Counted from the stretch's first letter, positions 16,133 to 25,920 are shown. The stretch is DNA of 64,000 nt from Desulfarculaceae bacterium (GCA_021737645.1 JAIPDO010000012.1:18022-82021), one strand, 5' to 3'. Made by a program: numbers and translations. The notes: generated by a model from the letters alone, not told the origin.

Positions 16133-17509
16133 TTATTCCTTGGGTAATTCCCCCCGGCAGAGCGAGGCGAAGATCCCGGCCACGCATAGCAGGCAGCAGA
16201 TGAGGAAGGTGGCTTTCAGGCTGTCCAGCAGGGCGGGGTAGGTGGCCGGGATTATCAGCGCTTGGCCCACGAAGATGGCCAGCATGGAGGCGGCCACGCC
16301 CATGGAGACCATCTGGCCCATCATGCGCATGGCGGCTACGGTGCCCGAGGCGATGCCATAGTAGCGCGGGGCCACCGAGGACATGATGGCGTTCATGTTG
16401 GGCGAGGAGAACACCCCGAAGCCGATGCCGTTGAGCATCAAACAGGCGATGATGTAGGGCGTCGAGGTATCCATGTCCAGCAGGGCCAGCCCGGCCAGGG
16501 CCAGGGCGGTGAGCCCCATGCCCAACGAGGCCACCAGGCGCGGCTGCACCCGGTCGGAGATGCGCCCGGCCAACGGCGAGAGCACCGCCTGCATCACCGG
16601 CTGGGCCACCAGGATCAGCCCGGCGGCCGAGGCGCTGAAGCCCTTGACCCGCTGCAAATACAGGCTGAGCAAGAAAGTCACCGCGAAGATGGCCGCGTAG
16701 TTGATCAGGGCGGCCAGACTGGAAAAGGCGAAGGGCCGGTTGGTCCTGATCAGGTGCACCGGGAACACCGGGGCCTGGCTTTTGCCTTCCCACCACCCGA
16801 AGAGCCACAAGAACGCCAGGCCCGCCAGGGCCAGGCCCCCGCCCGCCCAGGTGGGCATGTGGGTAAGGCCCAGGATAAGGCCCACCAGGGCCAGGGCGTA
16901 GAAAAGCGAACCCATCAGGTCGAAGTGCTCGCCCTTGGCCTCGGCCCACTCGGCGTCAAGCCGATAGATGGCCACCCACACCGCCAGGGCGCTGGGTGGC
17001 ACCACCAGGGCGAATACGCCGCGCCAGGTGAGGTAGGTGGTGATCACGCCGCCCAGCAGGGGGCCCAGAGACAGGCCGACGTACACCGCGGCCACGTTGA
17101 TGCCCAGGGCCCGGCCCCGCTGGCCGGGAGGGTAGGCCTCCGATAGGATGGCCATGCCCGTGGCGAAGACCATGGCGCTGCCTACGCCCTGGGTCACCCG
17201 GGCCATGAGCACCACCAGGATGGAAGGGGCCAGACAGGCCAGCAGTGAGGCCAGGCCGAAGGTGGACATGCCCCAAATGAATATGCGTTTGCGGCCCAGG
17301 ATATCGCCCAGGCGCCCGGCGGGCACCACGCACACCGCCGTGGACAGAATGTAGGAGGTCTGCACCCAGGAGAGGGTCACCGCGTCCAGGGCGAAGCGCA
17401 GGCCCATGTCCGGCAGGGCCAGGTTCACCGCCGAGGCCATCACCGGGGTTACGAAGGAGCTGATCACCGCCAGGGTGAGAGCGGCGCGTTGCAGGGGAGT
17501 GTCGGTCAT
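16133..17509 (-). CDS. Major facilitator superfamily drug/H+ antiporter (DHA2-like)
   Basis: The 458-residue integral membrane protein has a dozen or more hydrophobic helices. Motif A is visible as GRLGDILGRKRIF in the loop after helix 2, and motif C as GPLLGGVITTYLTWRGVF in helix 5, the mark of drug/proton antiporters. DHA2 members export toxic compounds in exchange for protons. It stands alone on the minus strand with its own upstream spacer of 76 bases, so it appears to be a single transcription unit. Substrate cannot be assigned. Confidence 0.85.
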   Translation of the reverse strand: MTDTPLQRAALTLAVISSFVTPVMASAVNLALPDMGLRFALDAVTLSWVQTSYILSTAVCVVPAGRLGDILGRKRIFIWGMSTFGLASLLACLAPSILVVLMARVTQGVGSAMVFATGMAILSEAYPPGQRGRALGINVAAVYVGLSLGPLLGGVITTYLTWRGVFALVVPPSALAVWVAIYRLDAEWAEAKGEHFDLMGSLFYALALVGLILGLTHMPTWAGGGLALAGLAFLWLFGWWEGKSQAPVFPVHLIRTNRPFAFSSLAALINYAAIFAVTFLLSLYLQRVKGFSASAAGLILVAQPVMQAVLSPLAGRISDRVQPRLVASLGMGLTALALAGLALLDMDTSTPYIIACLMLNGIGFGVFSSPNMNAIMSSVAPRYYGIASGTVAAMRMMGQMVSMGVAASMLAIFVGQALIIPATYPALLDSLKATFLICCLLCVAGIFASLCRGELPKE

Positions 17510-17585
17510 GGGTTGCGCCAGTGAGCCTTGTTAAAAAGTTAGCCTAAACATCTACTGACCACAAAATTTACAACTCACAAGGGAA

Positions 17586-18722
17586 CTAGGCAAACAGCTC
17601 CGCCGCCGCGTCGGCCATGTCCAGGCCCGCCTCGGTGGGGATCAGGCGGCCTTTGGCTAGGTGGCCCCAGCCCCGGCGGCGCAGCTCGGCCAGGGGCCCG
17701 GCGTAGACCCTGCGGGGATCGGCTCCCCGGAGCACCGCCAAGGAGGCCAGCTCCACTCCCCGCACGGTGCGCAGTCCCAGGAGGATCAACTCCAGGGCCC
17801 GTTGCTCGGCACTCAACTCCTCGCGCATGGCCAGGGGCTCCTGCCCCTGGTCCACCATGCGGCAATACTCGCTGGGATCGGCCACGTAGGCCCAACGCAC
17901 CCCGGCCAGATGGCCGTGGGCCCCCGGCCCCAGGGACAGGTAGTCGCCTCCCTGCCAGGTGGCCTGGTTGTGGCGGCACTCCAAGCCGGGCCGGGCGTAG
18001 TTGCTCACCTCGTAGCGCATCAGGCCGCCATCTTCCAGAAGCGCCTTGGCGCTGTGCTCCATTTCCACTATCTGGCCGTCAGAGGGCAGGGGCGGCTCTC
18101 CGGGGCGGTAGCGGCGGCCAAAGGGGGTCTCCGGCGACAGGGTGAGCTCGTACAAGGACAGGTGCTCGGGAGACAGTTCCAGGGCGGCCATGAGGTCGGC
18201 GGTGGCCATGGCCGCGCTCTGGCCGGGCAGGCCGTAGATGAGATCCAGGTTCAGGTTGGTAAAGCCCGCCCGCCGGGCGGCCTCCACCGCCCGCACCGTG
18301 GCCCGGGGGGTGTGGCGGCGGCCCAGGGCGCGGAGCAGCTCGGAGCTGAAGCTCTGGGCCCCCAGGGACAGGCGGTTGAAACCGGCTTTTCTGAGCGCGG
18401 CCAGCTTGAGCGGGGACAAAGCGCCGGGATTGGCCTCCAGGGAGACCTCGGCCCCTGGCTCCAGGCCGATCAGGCGGGCAATTTGCTCCAAAAGCGAGGC
18501 CAGGGCCGCAGCGGGCAGCATGGCCGGAGTGCCGCCGCCCACGTAGAGCGTGGCCAAGCGGCGGCACTGGGCCCTGGGGGCGATACGCCTCAAATGAACG
18601 GCGAGGCCCGCCAGAAGGCGGCGGGCCTCGCCGTGGTCGTAGGTCTTGGCGTTAAAATCGCAATAAGGGCATCGGGCCGGGCAAAAGGGCAGATGCAGAT
18701 AGAGCCCCAGCCCGGCAGCCAT
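17586..18722 (-). CDS. hemW: HemW-type radical SAM protein
   Basis: The 378-residue protein opens with LYLHLPFCPARCPYCDF, the CX3CX2C radical SAM motif at C14, C18 and C21. The extra cysteine immediately after the motif that marks coproporphyrinogen oxidase HemN is absent, which points to HemW, a haem chaperone/insertion protein. YVGGGTPAML and SLEANPG follow at the expected places. The ATG overlaps the stop codon of the acyl-CoA ligase by one base (TAATG), so the two genes are co-translated. Confidence 0.85.
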   Translation of the reverse strand: MAAGLGLYLHLPFCPARCPYCDFNAKTYDHGEARRLLAGLAVHLRRIAPRAQCRRLATLYVGGGTPAMLPAAALASLLEQIARLIGLEPGAEVSLEANPGALSPLKLAALRKAGFNRLSLGAQSFSSELLRALGRRHTPRATVRAVEAARRAGFTNLNLDLIYGLPGQSAAMATADLMAALELSPEHLSLYELTLSPETPFGRRYRPGEPPLPSDGQIVEMEHSAKALLEDGGLMRYEVSNYARPGLECRHNQATWQGGDYLSLGPGAHGHLAGVRWAYVADPSEYCRMVDQGQEPLAMREELSAEQRALELILLGLRTVRGVELASLAVLRGADPRRVYAGPLAELRRRGWGHLAKGRLIPTEAGLDMADAAAELFA

Positions 18723-20440
18723 TATGCGCCCTTGGCGGCCTCTTCTTCCTTGAGCACCCGCCGGAGCACCTTGCCCACCATGGTCTTGGGCAGCTCTTGG
18801 CGGAACTCCACGATGGAGGGAACCTTGTAATGGGTCATGTTGTCCTTGCACCAGGCGATGATGTCGTCCTCGTTCACCTGGCCCTCGCTTTCCGGCTGGA
18901 GCACCACGAAGGCCTTGAGTATCTCACCCACCTTGGGATGGGGCAAACCGATGACCGCCACCTCCAGGATGTCGGGGTGGCTGAACATGTAGTCCTCCAC
19001 CTCCTTGGGGAATACGCTGTAGCCCTTGAACTTCACCAGATCCTTGGCCCGGTCCATGATGAAGATGTAGCCATGCTCATCCATGTAGGCGATATCGCCG
19101 GTGTAGAGCCAGCCGTCGCGCAGGGTGCGGGCGGTCTCCTCGGGCCGGTTGAGGTAGCCCTTCATCACCTGGGGGCCCTTTACGCACAGCTCGCCCACTT
19201 GTTCCGGGCCGTAGCCCAGCTGGGTTTCGCCGGTCTCCAGGTCCATGATCTTGCAGTCGGTGTTGGGGAAGGGCAGGCCGATGGAGCCCATGACCCTCTC
19301 TTTGCCCTCGGGGATGACAAAGGGGTTGGCCGTGACCACCGGGGATGACTCGCTGAGGCCGTAGCCCTCCACCACCTTGGCCCCGATTTTTTCCTCGAAC
19401 GTCATCTGCACGTCCCGAGGCAGGGGGCCCGCCCCGGAGAGGCAGGCGGTCAGGGGGCTGAGGTCGTAGGCCTCCAGCCCCTTGGTGTTGTTGATCTTGT
19501 TGAACAGCACCGCCACTCCGGCCATGCACAGCTGGGTGCCCTTGCCCCACTTCTGGATCTCATCGGCCCACTCCAGCATGGAATCGGGCGGCTTGGGGAA
19601 CAGCAGCATGAAGCCGCCGGAGGCGATGGCCGAGTTCATGCAACAGGTCATGGCGAAGACGTGGAACAGGGGCAAAACCCCCACCCAGCCCGCGTCCCTG
19701 GGGAAGTTGCTGCCGATCCAGGCCTTGCCGCTCAGGGCGTTGCTCACCAGGTTGTAAGAGGTGAGCATGGCCCCCTTGGGGGTGCCGGTGGTGCCGCCGG
19801 TGTACTGCAACGCCGCGATATCGTTTACCGGGTCGATCTCCACCGAGGGCGGATTGGGCGGAGTATTGAGTAGCTCCTTGAAGCTCAGGGTCCCGGCGGG
19901 CAACTGGCCGGTGGGAATCTTGCCCAGCTTTTTGCCCAGCCATTTTTTGAGCCCGCTGATCTTGAGCAGATCGGCGACGTTGGTGCCGATCAGGTGCTTC
20001 ACCTGGGTCTGGTCCAGGATGCGCCCGGCCTCGGCGAATACCGAGTCCAACACCACCAGGGCCTTGGCTCCGGCGTCGTTGAGCTGGTGCTTTATCTCCA
20101 GGGCCTTGTAGGTGGGGTTGATGGCCGTGGCCCCCATGCCCAGGCGCTGACAGGCGTAGAAGGCTATGACGAACTGGAAGGAGTTGGGCAGCATTATGGC
20201 CAGCACGTCACCCTTGGCCAAGCCCAGGTTACTGAGCGCGGTGGCCATGCGGTCCACCGCGTCGTCCAACTCCCGGTAGGTCATCACCGAGTCCAAGAAC
20301 ACGATGGCCTTGTCGTCCGGGTAGGCGGCGGCGGATTCCCGCAGCAGGTCGCTAAGGCTTATTTCTGGGAAGTCTATGCTTTTGGGAACGCCTTCCGGCC
20401 AGTCGCCGTACCAGGGGCGGTCGCCAAGGTCCTGGGCCAT
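18722..20440 (-). CDS. Long-chain acyl-CoA synthetase (FadD-like)
   Basis: A 572-residue AMP-forming ligase. The P-loop YTGGTTGTPKGAM, the YGLSESSPV block and the hinge YTGDIAYMDEHGYIFIMDR are all present, and the C-terminus keeps a lysine in PKTMVGKVLRR. The start ATG at 20440 has a strong AGGAGGAG upstream; the open frame beyond it lacks one. Family members load fatty acids onto CoA. It is transcribed together with hemW, with no obvious metabolic connection. Confidence 0.9.
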   Translation of the reverse strand: MAQDLGDRPWYGDWPEGVPKSIDFPEISLSDLLRESAAAYPDDKAIVFLDSVMTYRELDDAVDRMATALSNLGLAKGDVLAIMLPNSFQFVIAFYACQRLGMGATAINPTYKALEIKHQLNDAGAKALVVLDSVFAEAGRILDQTQVKHLIGTNVADLLKISGLKKWLGKKLGKIPTGQLPAGTLSFKELLNTPPNPPSVEIDPVNDIAALQYTGGTTGTPKGAMLTSYNLVSNALSGKAWIGSNFPRDAGWVGVLPLFHVFAMTCCMNSAIASGGFMLLFPKPPDSMLEWADEIQKWGKGTQLCMAGVAVLFNKINNTKGLEAYDLSPLTACLSGAGPLPRDVQMTFEEKIGAKVVEGYGLSESSPVVTANPFVIPEGKERVMGSIGLPFPNTDCKIMDLETGETQLGYGPEQVGELCVKGPQVMKGYLNRPEETARTLRDGWLYTGDIAYMDEHGYIFIMDRAKDLVKFKGYSVFPKEVEDYMFSHPDILEVAVIGLPHPKVGEILKAFVVLQPESEGQVNEDDIIAWCKDNMTHYKVPSIVEFRQELPKTMVGKVLRRVLKEEEAAKGA

Positions 20441-20567
20441 GGTTCTCCTCCTGGGGCCCAAAGGCCCCACCTGATTGTGCGGTGGCGGGCGCAAAAGCCA
20501 AGGTACCCCACGCGGCGCGGAGCTGTCAATGATTTGCCGAGCTTCCCCGCCTTTGGTCCCAAAGTAT

Positions 20568-21005
20568 CTAGGCCGTAGGGTCCATGCGCCGCCAAATGAA
20601 CACCAGGGGCAGGCCCATGGCCACCAACAGGGCCAGGTTCAACAAGACGTTTATCCAGACTCCGCAGTAGATCGAGTAAAAGGTGTCCACCACGAACCAC
20701 AAGGCCAGGGACAAGGCCCAGGCGTTGCGGGCCCATCGCTCGCCCCGGCCCAGGGGCACCCAGGCGATGAAGGCCATCATCAGGCCCCAACCGGCCACCG
20801 TGGCCCCCCAGGCGCCGTAGACCCAGCGTTGGAAGGCGGCCGCGCCGGGGGGCGGGCCGGTCTGGCCCCAGAAAACCGGGTTAATGCGTTGGGTGAAAAA
20901 CTCAAAAGGGCCGCTGGTCCCGGCCAGAGCCAGGGCCAGGCCAAAGGCGCAAACCGCCAATGACACCAGGACCAGCCACCAACGCCAAAGGGTGAGACCT
21001 TGCAT
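20568..21005 (-). CDS. Four-helix membrane protein of unknown function
   Basis: The 145-residue product from ATG at 21005 has four hydrophobic segments: WRWWLVLVSLAVCAFGLAL, GATVAGWGLMMAFIAWV, ALSLALWFVVDTFYSIY and LLNLALLVAMGLPLVFIW. The ribosome-binding site is weak (GGGGGAA). The pattern is compact and has few charged residues between helices. I do not recognise the family. It lies upstream of fadD on the same strand with a 127-base gap. Confidence 0.6.
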   Translation of the reverse strand: MQGLTLWRWWLVLVSLAVCAFGLALALAGTSGPFEFFTQRINPVFWGQTGPPPGAAAFQRWVYGAWGATVAGWGLMMAFIAWVPLGRGERWARNAWALSLALWFVVDTFYSIYCGVWINVLLNLALLVAMGLPLVFIWRRMDPTA

Positions 21006-21116
21006 GGATTCCCCCGTTCGCTTGCTTGTAAACATCTTCGTTCATTGTAATACAGCAGAGGCTTCGGGAAAAAGCCCTTGACCTGTGGGGGTGGCAGTAG
21101 GTAGCTTTTCTACCCC

Positions 21117-22235
21117 ATGGAAGGGCAAACACGAGCCCAGGGCTCCCAGGAGCTGCTGGATTGGCTGGGGCTGAAGCTCATCCCCGGCGTTGGCAGCGTC
21201 ACCTTCGCCCGTCTGCTGGCCGCCTTCGGCAGCCCTGGCGCGGTTCTGGGCGCTCCCCTGGGCGCCCTTCAGGCCATACCCCGCCTCAGGCCCCAGGTGG
21301 CCCGGGCGGTGCACCGCCGGGCCTGGGAGACCGACCCCCAAGATCAGCTCAAAAGCCTGGAGGCCATGGGCGGCAGCTTGCTCACCCTGACCGACCCCGC
21401 CTATCCGCCGTTTTTGGCGGGCATCTACGCCCCACCCCCGGTGCTGTTCGTTTTGGGCGACATGTCCCCCTGCATCGATGGCGGGGTGGCCGTGGTGGGC
21501 AGCCGGGCCATGAGCCCCTATGGCCGCCGCCTGGCCGGCGAACTGGGCCGGGACTTGGCCCGCCAGGGAGTCAGCCTGGTCTCCGGCTTGGCCAGGGGGG
21601 TGGACGCCGCGGCCCATCACGGGGCCCTGGAGGCGGGCGGGCATTCAGTGGGTGTCTTGGGCTGCGGCCTGGATGTGGCCTACCCCAGGGAGCATAAGGA
21701 TTTAATCGCCCGCATGGCCGCCCAGGGCGCGGTGATCAGCGAATTTCCCCTGGGCACCAAGCCCGCTCCGGCCCATTTTCCGGTGCGAAACCGGGTGATC
21801 AGCGGGCTGAGCCGGGCGGTGGTGGTGGTGGAGGCGGGCCTTAAAAGCGGCTCGCTGATAACCGCCCGCCACGCCCTGGAACAGGGCCGGGAAGTGTTCG
21901 CGGTGCCGGGGCCGGTGGGGTCGGCCACTAGCGCGGGCAGCAATCAACTGATAAAGGAAGGGGCCCGTCTGCTCACTTCCAGCCGGGATCTTTTCGAGCC
22001 CGGAGCCCTGCCGCCGGGGCCCGGACCGGGCGCCCCGAGGCCCGACGAGCCCGGCGAGCTTAGCCCGGCCGAGGCCGAACTGCTCAAGCTGGTGGGCCCG
22101 GAGCCGCAGCACATAGACCAGATAGGCCGGGCCAGCGGCCTGGCCCCCGGCGATTTGGCCACTCTTTTGCTCAACCTGGTTTTGGCCGAAAGAGTTGTGG
22201 AGTTGCCTGGCAAACATTATGTGCTTAACCTGTAG
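21117..22235 (+). CDS. dprA: DNA processing protein DprA
   Basis: The 372-residue protein has the Rossmann-like DprA core: VAVVGSRAMSPYGRRLAGELGRDLA, then SGLARGVDAAAHHGAL, GVLGCGLDVAYPREH, FPLGTKPAPAHFPVRNRVISGLS and VFAVPGPV. A short winged-helix-like C-terminus closes it. DprA binds incoming single-stranded DNA and loads RecA during natural transformation. It is followed 35 bases later by topA, a pairing common in bacteria. No clear Shine-Dalgarno precedes the ATG. Confidence 0.92.
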   Translation: MEGQTRAQGSQELLDWLGLKLIPGVGSVTFARLLAAFGSPGAVLGAPLGALQAIPRLRPQVARAVHRRAWETDPQDQLKSLEAMGGSLLTLTDPAYPPFLAGIYAPPPVLFVLGDMSPCIDGGVAVVGSRAMSPYGRRLAGELGRDLARQGVSLVSGLARGVDAAAHHGALEAGGHSVGVLGCGLDVAYPREHKDLIARMAAQGAVISEFPLGTKPAPAHFPVRNRVISGLSRAVVVVEAGLKSGSLITARHALEQGREVFAVPGPVGSATSAGSNQLIKEGARLLTSSRDLFEPGALPPGPGPGAPRPDEPGELSPAEAELLKLVGPEPQHIDQIGRASGLAPGDLATLLLNLVLAERVVELPGKHYVLNL

Positions 22236-22270
22236 ATACACTCCAACGGAGATAAAGCCTCTTTACCGTT

Positions 22271-24643
22271 ATGGCTAAGAACCTTCTTATAGTCGAATCG
22301 CCGGCCAAGGCCCGCACCATCAAGAAGTACCTGGGGGGGGACTTCTCGGTTAAGGCCTCGGTGGGACACGTGGTGGACCTGCCCAAGAAACGCCTGGGAG
22401 TGGACCTGGACGAAGGCTTTACGCCCGAGTACCAGGTGATCCAGGGCAAGGAAAAGGTGGTCCGCGAACTTAAAAAAGCCGCGCAGAACGCCCAGGAGGT
22501 CTACCTGGCCCCTGACCCGGATCGCGAGGGCGAGGCCATAGCCTGGCATATCGCCCACCAACTGGGGCGGCCCCTGGACAGCTACCACCGGGTGCTGTTC
22601 CACGAGCTTACCAAGGACGCCATCAAAAAGGCGGTGGCCGAGCCGGTCAAGCTGGACCCCCACCGCTACGACAGCCAACAGGCCCGGCGCATCCTGGACC
22701 GCTTGGTGGGTTATCAGATTTCGCCCTTGCTGTGGGAAAAGGTGCGCGGCGGCCTGTCGGCCGGGCGGGTGCAGTCGGTGGCCCTTCGCCTCATCGTGGA
22801 GCGCGAACGGGCCATCCAGGCCTTTGACGCCCGGGAGTACTGGAGCGTAACCGCCGCCCTGGCCGGGGACGCCCCGCCCAAGTTCAGCGCCAAGCTGGTG
22901 GAGGTGGGCGGCAAGAAGTTCGAGCCCGCCGACGAGGCCCAGGCCATGGCCGGAGTGGCGGCCATCGAGGGTGGCCCCTTCACGGTCACCAAGATCAACA
23001 AGCGCCAGGTGAAGCGCCGCCCGGCCCCGCCGTTTATCACCAGCACCTTGCAGCAGGAGGCCTACCGCAAGCTGGGCTTCACCACCAAAAAGACCATGAC
23101 CCTGGCCCAGAAGCTCTACGAGGGCAAGGAGACCGCCGAGGGCGCGGTTGGTCTGATCACCTACATGCGTACCGACTCCACCCGCCTGGCCCAACCGGCG
23201 ATGGCCGAGGCCCGCGACATAATCGCCGGGCGCTACGGGGCGGACTATGTGCCCCCCAAGCCCAACGTGTACAAGTCCCGCTCCGGGGCCCAGGACGCCC
23301 ACGAGGCCATACGCCCCACCAGCGGGGCGCGCACCCCCGAGGACATGGCCCAGTACCTGAGCGGTGACGAACTCAAGCTCTACCGCCTCATCTGGCAGCG
23401 CTTTCTGGCCAGCCAGATGGCCCCGGCCCTGTTCGACCGCACCCAGGCCGACATAGCCTCGGGTAAGGGCCTGCTCAGGGCCAACGGCCAGATCAAGACC
23501 TTCCCCGGCTTCACCGCGGTCTACGAAGAAGGCAAGGACAACGGCGAAGAGGCCGAGCAGGAGGGCCTGCTGCCACCCCTGGCCAAGGACCAGGTGCTCA
23601 AGCTGGAAGGCATCGAGCCCAAGCAGCACTTCACCCAGCCCCCGCCGCGCTTTTCCGAGGCCAGCCTGGTCAAGGAGCTGGAGGAGAAGGGCATCGGCCG
23701 CCCCTCCACCTACTCGGCCATCCTGAGCACCCTGGTGGACCGCAAGTACGTGAAAAAGCTCAAGCGCCAACTGGCCCCCACCGAGATGGGCCTGGTGGTC
23801 AACGATCTTTTGGTGGAGAGCTTTCCCCAGATATTGGAGGTGGACTTTACCGCCCAACTGGAGCAAAGCCTGGACCAGGTGGAGGAGGGCAAGCGCGACT
23901 GGCGCAAGCTCCTGGCCGAGTTCTATGGCCCCTTTTCCAAGGCCCTGGATGAGGCCAAGACCACCATGCGCCAGGTCAAGGGCAAAGGACTGGCCACCGA
24001 TGTGGACTGCCCCCAGTGCGGCAAGAAGATGGCCATCCGCTTGGGCAAAAACGGCGAGTTCCTGGCTTGCAGCGGCTACCCTGAATGCAAGACCACCTTT
24101 GACTTCAGCCGGGACGAAAAGGGCAACATCATTCCCGACGAGCCCCCCGAAGACCCAGGGATCGCCTGCGAAAAGTGCGGCTCGCCCATGGCCGTCAAAA
24201 AGGGCCGCTACGGGCCGTTTTTGGCCTGCACCGCCTATCCCAAGTGCAGCCATATCCTGCCCTTGGACGAAAACGGCCAGGCCATGGAAAAACCGGTGGC
24301 CGAGCCCCTGGGCGAAGACTGCCCCAAGTGCGGCGGGCCCTTGGTGATAAAGCCCACCCGCAGTGGCGGGCGCTTCATCTCCTGCTCCAACTACCCCAAG
24401 TGCCGCTACAGCCGGGGACTGCCCGTGGGGGTGGACTGCCCTCAGTGCGGCGGGGCCATCGTGGAAAAACGCTCCCGCCGGGGCAAGAACTTCTACGGCT
24501 GCGACAACTATCCCAAGTGCGACTACGCCACCTGGAGCAAACCGGTGCCCACCCCCTGCCCCGCCTGCGACCATCCCTTTGTGGTGGAGAAGAAGAAGGG
24601 GAGCGGGACTGTGTGCCCCGAGTGCAAAGCCGAACAGGACTAG
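22271..24643 (+). CDS. topA: DNA topoisomerase I
   Basis: This 790-residue type IA topoisomerase has the Toprim start NLLIVESPAKARTIKKYLG, the acidic DPDREGEAIAWH motif, and the catalytic tyrosine in LITYMRTDSTRLA. SAGRVQSVALRLIV and GRPSTYSAIL lie at their usual places. The C-terminus carries several zinc ribbons with CxxC pairs (for example CPQCGKK, CEKCGSP, CPKCGGP, CPQCGGA, CPACDHP). It relaxes negative supercoils. It belongs with dprA in one transcription unit. Confidence 0.95.
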   Translation: MAKNLLIVESPAKARTIKKYLGGDFSVKASVGHVVDLPKKRLGVDLDEGFTPEYQVIQGKEKVVRELKKAAQNAQEVYLAPDPDREGEAIAWHIAHQLGRPLDSYHRVLFHELTKDAIKKAVAEPVKLDPHRYDSQQARRILDRLVGYQISPLLWEKVRGGLSAGRVQSVALRLIVERERAIQAFDAREYWSVTAALAGDAPPKFSAKLVEVGGKKFEPADEAQAMAGVAAIEGGPFTVTKINKRQVKRRPAPPFITSTLQQEAYRKLGFTTKKTMTLAQKLYEGKETAEGAVGLITYMRTDSTRLAQPAMAEARDIIAGRYGADYVPPKPNVYKSRSGAQDAHEAIRPTSGARTPEDMAQYLSGDELKLYRLIWQRFLASQMAPALFDRTQADIASGKGLLRANGQIKTFPGFTAVYEEGKDNGEEAEQEGLLPPLAKDQVLKLEGIEPKQHFTQPPPRFSEASLVKELEEKGIGRPSTYSAILSTLVDRKYVKKLKRQLAPTEMGLVVNDLLVESFPQILEVDFTAQLEQSLDQVEEGKRDWRKLLAEFYGPFSKALDEAKTTMRQVKGKGLATDVDCPQCGKKMAIRLGKNGEFLACSGYPECKTTFDFSRDEKGNIIPDEPPEDPGIACEKCGSPMAVKKGRYGPFLACTAYPKCSHILPLDENGQAMEKPVAEPLGEDCPKCGGPLVIKPTRSGGRFISCSNYPKCRYSRGLPVGVDCPQCGGAIVEKRSRRGKNFYGCDNYPKCDYATWSKPVPTPCPACDHPFVVEKKKGSGTVCPECKAEQD

Positions 24644-24646
24644 CGG

Positions 24647-24770
24647 GGCGGCTTCGCCAGGCGTCCGGGGGCTGCGTTGGCCTCCTAGCGTGAGCCTCGC
24701 AGTAGGTTTTCCTACAGCTTCGGCACCCGGCTAGTCGGCCGCCTTGCCCGCGAACCCCTGGCTGTGCCGC
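24647..24770 (+). repeat. Intergenic inverted-repeat element, copy 3
   Basis: The element starts three bases after the topA stop codon with GGCGGCTTCGCCAGGCG and ends CCCTGGCTGTGCCGC. GGCTGCGTTGG and CCGCCTTGCCCG sit at the same relative positions as in copy 1. The internal hairpin here is GTAGG TTTT CCTAC. Confidence 0.7.
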
Positions 24771-24849
24771 CCCTGGCGCTGGCGGGGCGTGGATGTAGGG
24801 CGGTGCTGTAACGAGGGTTTGGGATCCACGATAGGTCTACTACCCCTGC

Positions 24850-24896
24850 GTCCCTCGCTCGTTTCCGCCTTGCCCTGCGGCGCCTGGCTGTGCCGC
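24850..24896 (+). repeat. Right half of the intergenic repeat element
   Basis: GTCCCTCGCTCG is followed by CCGCCTTGCCC and then by GCCTGGCTGTGCCGC, the right-hand half of the repeat family, without a matching left end. The 80 bases between this and copy 3 hold no recognisable feature. Confidence 0.5.
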
Positions 24897-24932
24897 GGGT
24901 GACGCTCTGGAATTAAGGTAGAAACCAGATAA

Positions 24933-24962
24933 AAAAGCCCCGCCCATTTGGGCGGGGCTTTT
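24933..24962. terminator. Bidirectional intrinsic terminator
   Basis: AAAAGCCCCGCCC pairs perfectly with GGGCGGGGCTTTT around ATTT. It lies between the topA unit (plus) and the binding-protein gene (minus) that ends at 24983, and has T tracts in both directions. Confidence 0.85.
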
Positions 24963-24982
24963 GCGTTATGCGTATCGCGAGG

Positions 24983-25789
24983 CTATTGGGGCAGCTTTTT
25001 GATCCAGCCGGACTGCTTGAACCAGCGCTTTTTCAGCTCGACCATACCGCCGCCGCCTTCCAGGGTACCCAGGAAGTTGTCCACCATGTTTTGCAGCAAG
25101 GGGTCGTTGGCCGGCACGGCCACGCCCAGGGGCTCGAAGGTGAAGGGCTTCTGCAGGGCGGCCAGGTTGTCGGCCTTGTAGCGGAAGCTGGCCAGCACGC
25201 AGAAGGGGAAGTCGGTTATCATGGCCTGGGCCTTGCCGTCCAGCACTGCCTGGAGGGCGGCGTCCATGTCCTTGGCCACCAGCAACTTGGCCTTGGGCAA
25301 GACTTGCTTGGTGGTGATCTCGCCGGTGGTGCCCTTGGCCACGGCGATGGTGTATTCGGAGTGGTTGAAGTCCGTGAGGTCGCGGATCTTCTGCATCATC
25401 TCGCCCTTCATCAGGGCTCCCTGGCCGGTGATGAAGTAGGGCCCCGCGAAAAACACCTTGGCGTTGCGCACCGGGGTCATGGTTATACCCGAAATCGCCA
25501 CGTCAACCTTGCCCGCGTTCAGGGCGTCCAGCAGTTTGGGGAAGGGGATGACCTCGATCTTCAGCTTCACGTTGATGGCCTTGGCCATAATCGTGGCCAG
25601 GTCGATGTCCAGGCCCATGATGGTGCCGTCGGCGGCCTTGAAGTTGAAGGGGGGGTAGTCGGCGGCGGTGCCCACTACCAACTCACCTTTTTTCAGTATC
25701 CTGTCCAACACCGGGCCGGCCAGGGCGGCCGAGGCCAGGGCCAGGGTCATGAAAGCCACTAAGGCAATAACGATTCCTCTTTTACGCAT
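24983..25789 (-). CDS. Periplasmic amino-acid-type substrate-binding protein (SBP family 3)
   Basis: A 268-residue protein with a clear signal peptide (MRKRG, hydrophobic core, cleavage near SAALAG). The mature part starts VLDRILKKGELVVGTAADYPPFNF, the opening of SBP_bac_3 proteins, and continues with GLDIDLATIMAKAI and ISGITMTPVRNAKVFFAGPYF. The ligand is probably a polar amino acid. There is no permease gene next to it. On the minus strand the upstream spacer has a TATAAT box at about 25807-25812, but no good -35. A close paralogue lies immediately upstream. Confidence 0.9.
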   Translation of the reverse strand: MRKRGIVIALVAFMTLALASAALAGPVLDRILKKGELVVGTAADYPPFNFKAADGTIMGLDIDLATIMAKAINVKLKIEVIPFPKLLDALNAGKVDVAISGITMTPVRNAKVFFAGPYFITGQGALMKGEMMQKIRDLTDFNHSEYTIAVAKGTTGEITTKQVLPKAKLLVAKDMDAALQAVLDGKAQAMITDFPFCVLASFRYKADNLAALQKPFTFEPLGVAVPANDPLLQNMVDNFLGTLEGGGGMVELKKRWFKQSGWIKKLPQ

Positions 25790-25891
25790 TAAGCTCTCCT
25801 TGCAGATTATAATCGCTTTAATATCTTCCCATCATGGCCTCTGGCAGGCCCTGATGACAAGTTTAATCCGTCCGTGTCAGCCGATGGCGCG

Positions 25892-25920
25892 AAAAAAGCC
25901 GGGGCGCATGGCCCCGGCTT
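25892..25920 (-). terminator. Intrinsic terminator of the second binding-protein gene
   Basis: Read on the minus strand, AAGCCGGGGC, loop, GCCCCGGC is followed by a run of six T residues. It lies 35 bases past the stop codon of the paralogue at 25955-26758, so the two binding proteins are transcribed separately. Confidence 0.8.

Noticed and set aside
20475..20567. A possible regulatory hairpin upstream of fadD
   Set aside because: Only weak, short complementarity without symmetry or promoter boxes.
22217..24574. A very long antisense frame opposite topA (and similar ones opposite the activase, aprA, qmoB and the 1539-residue gene)
   Set aside because: High-GC genes leave long open antisense frames. 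These products are repetitive in Gly, His, Leu and Ala, lack domains, and oppose well-identified genes.
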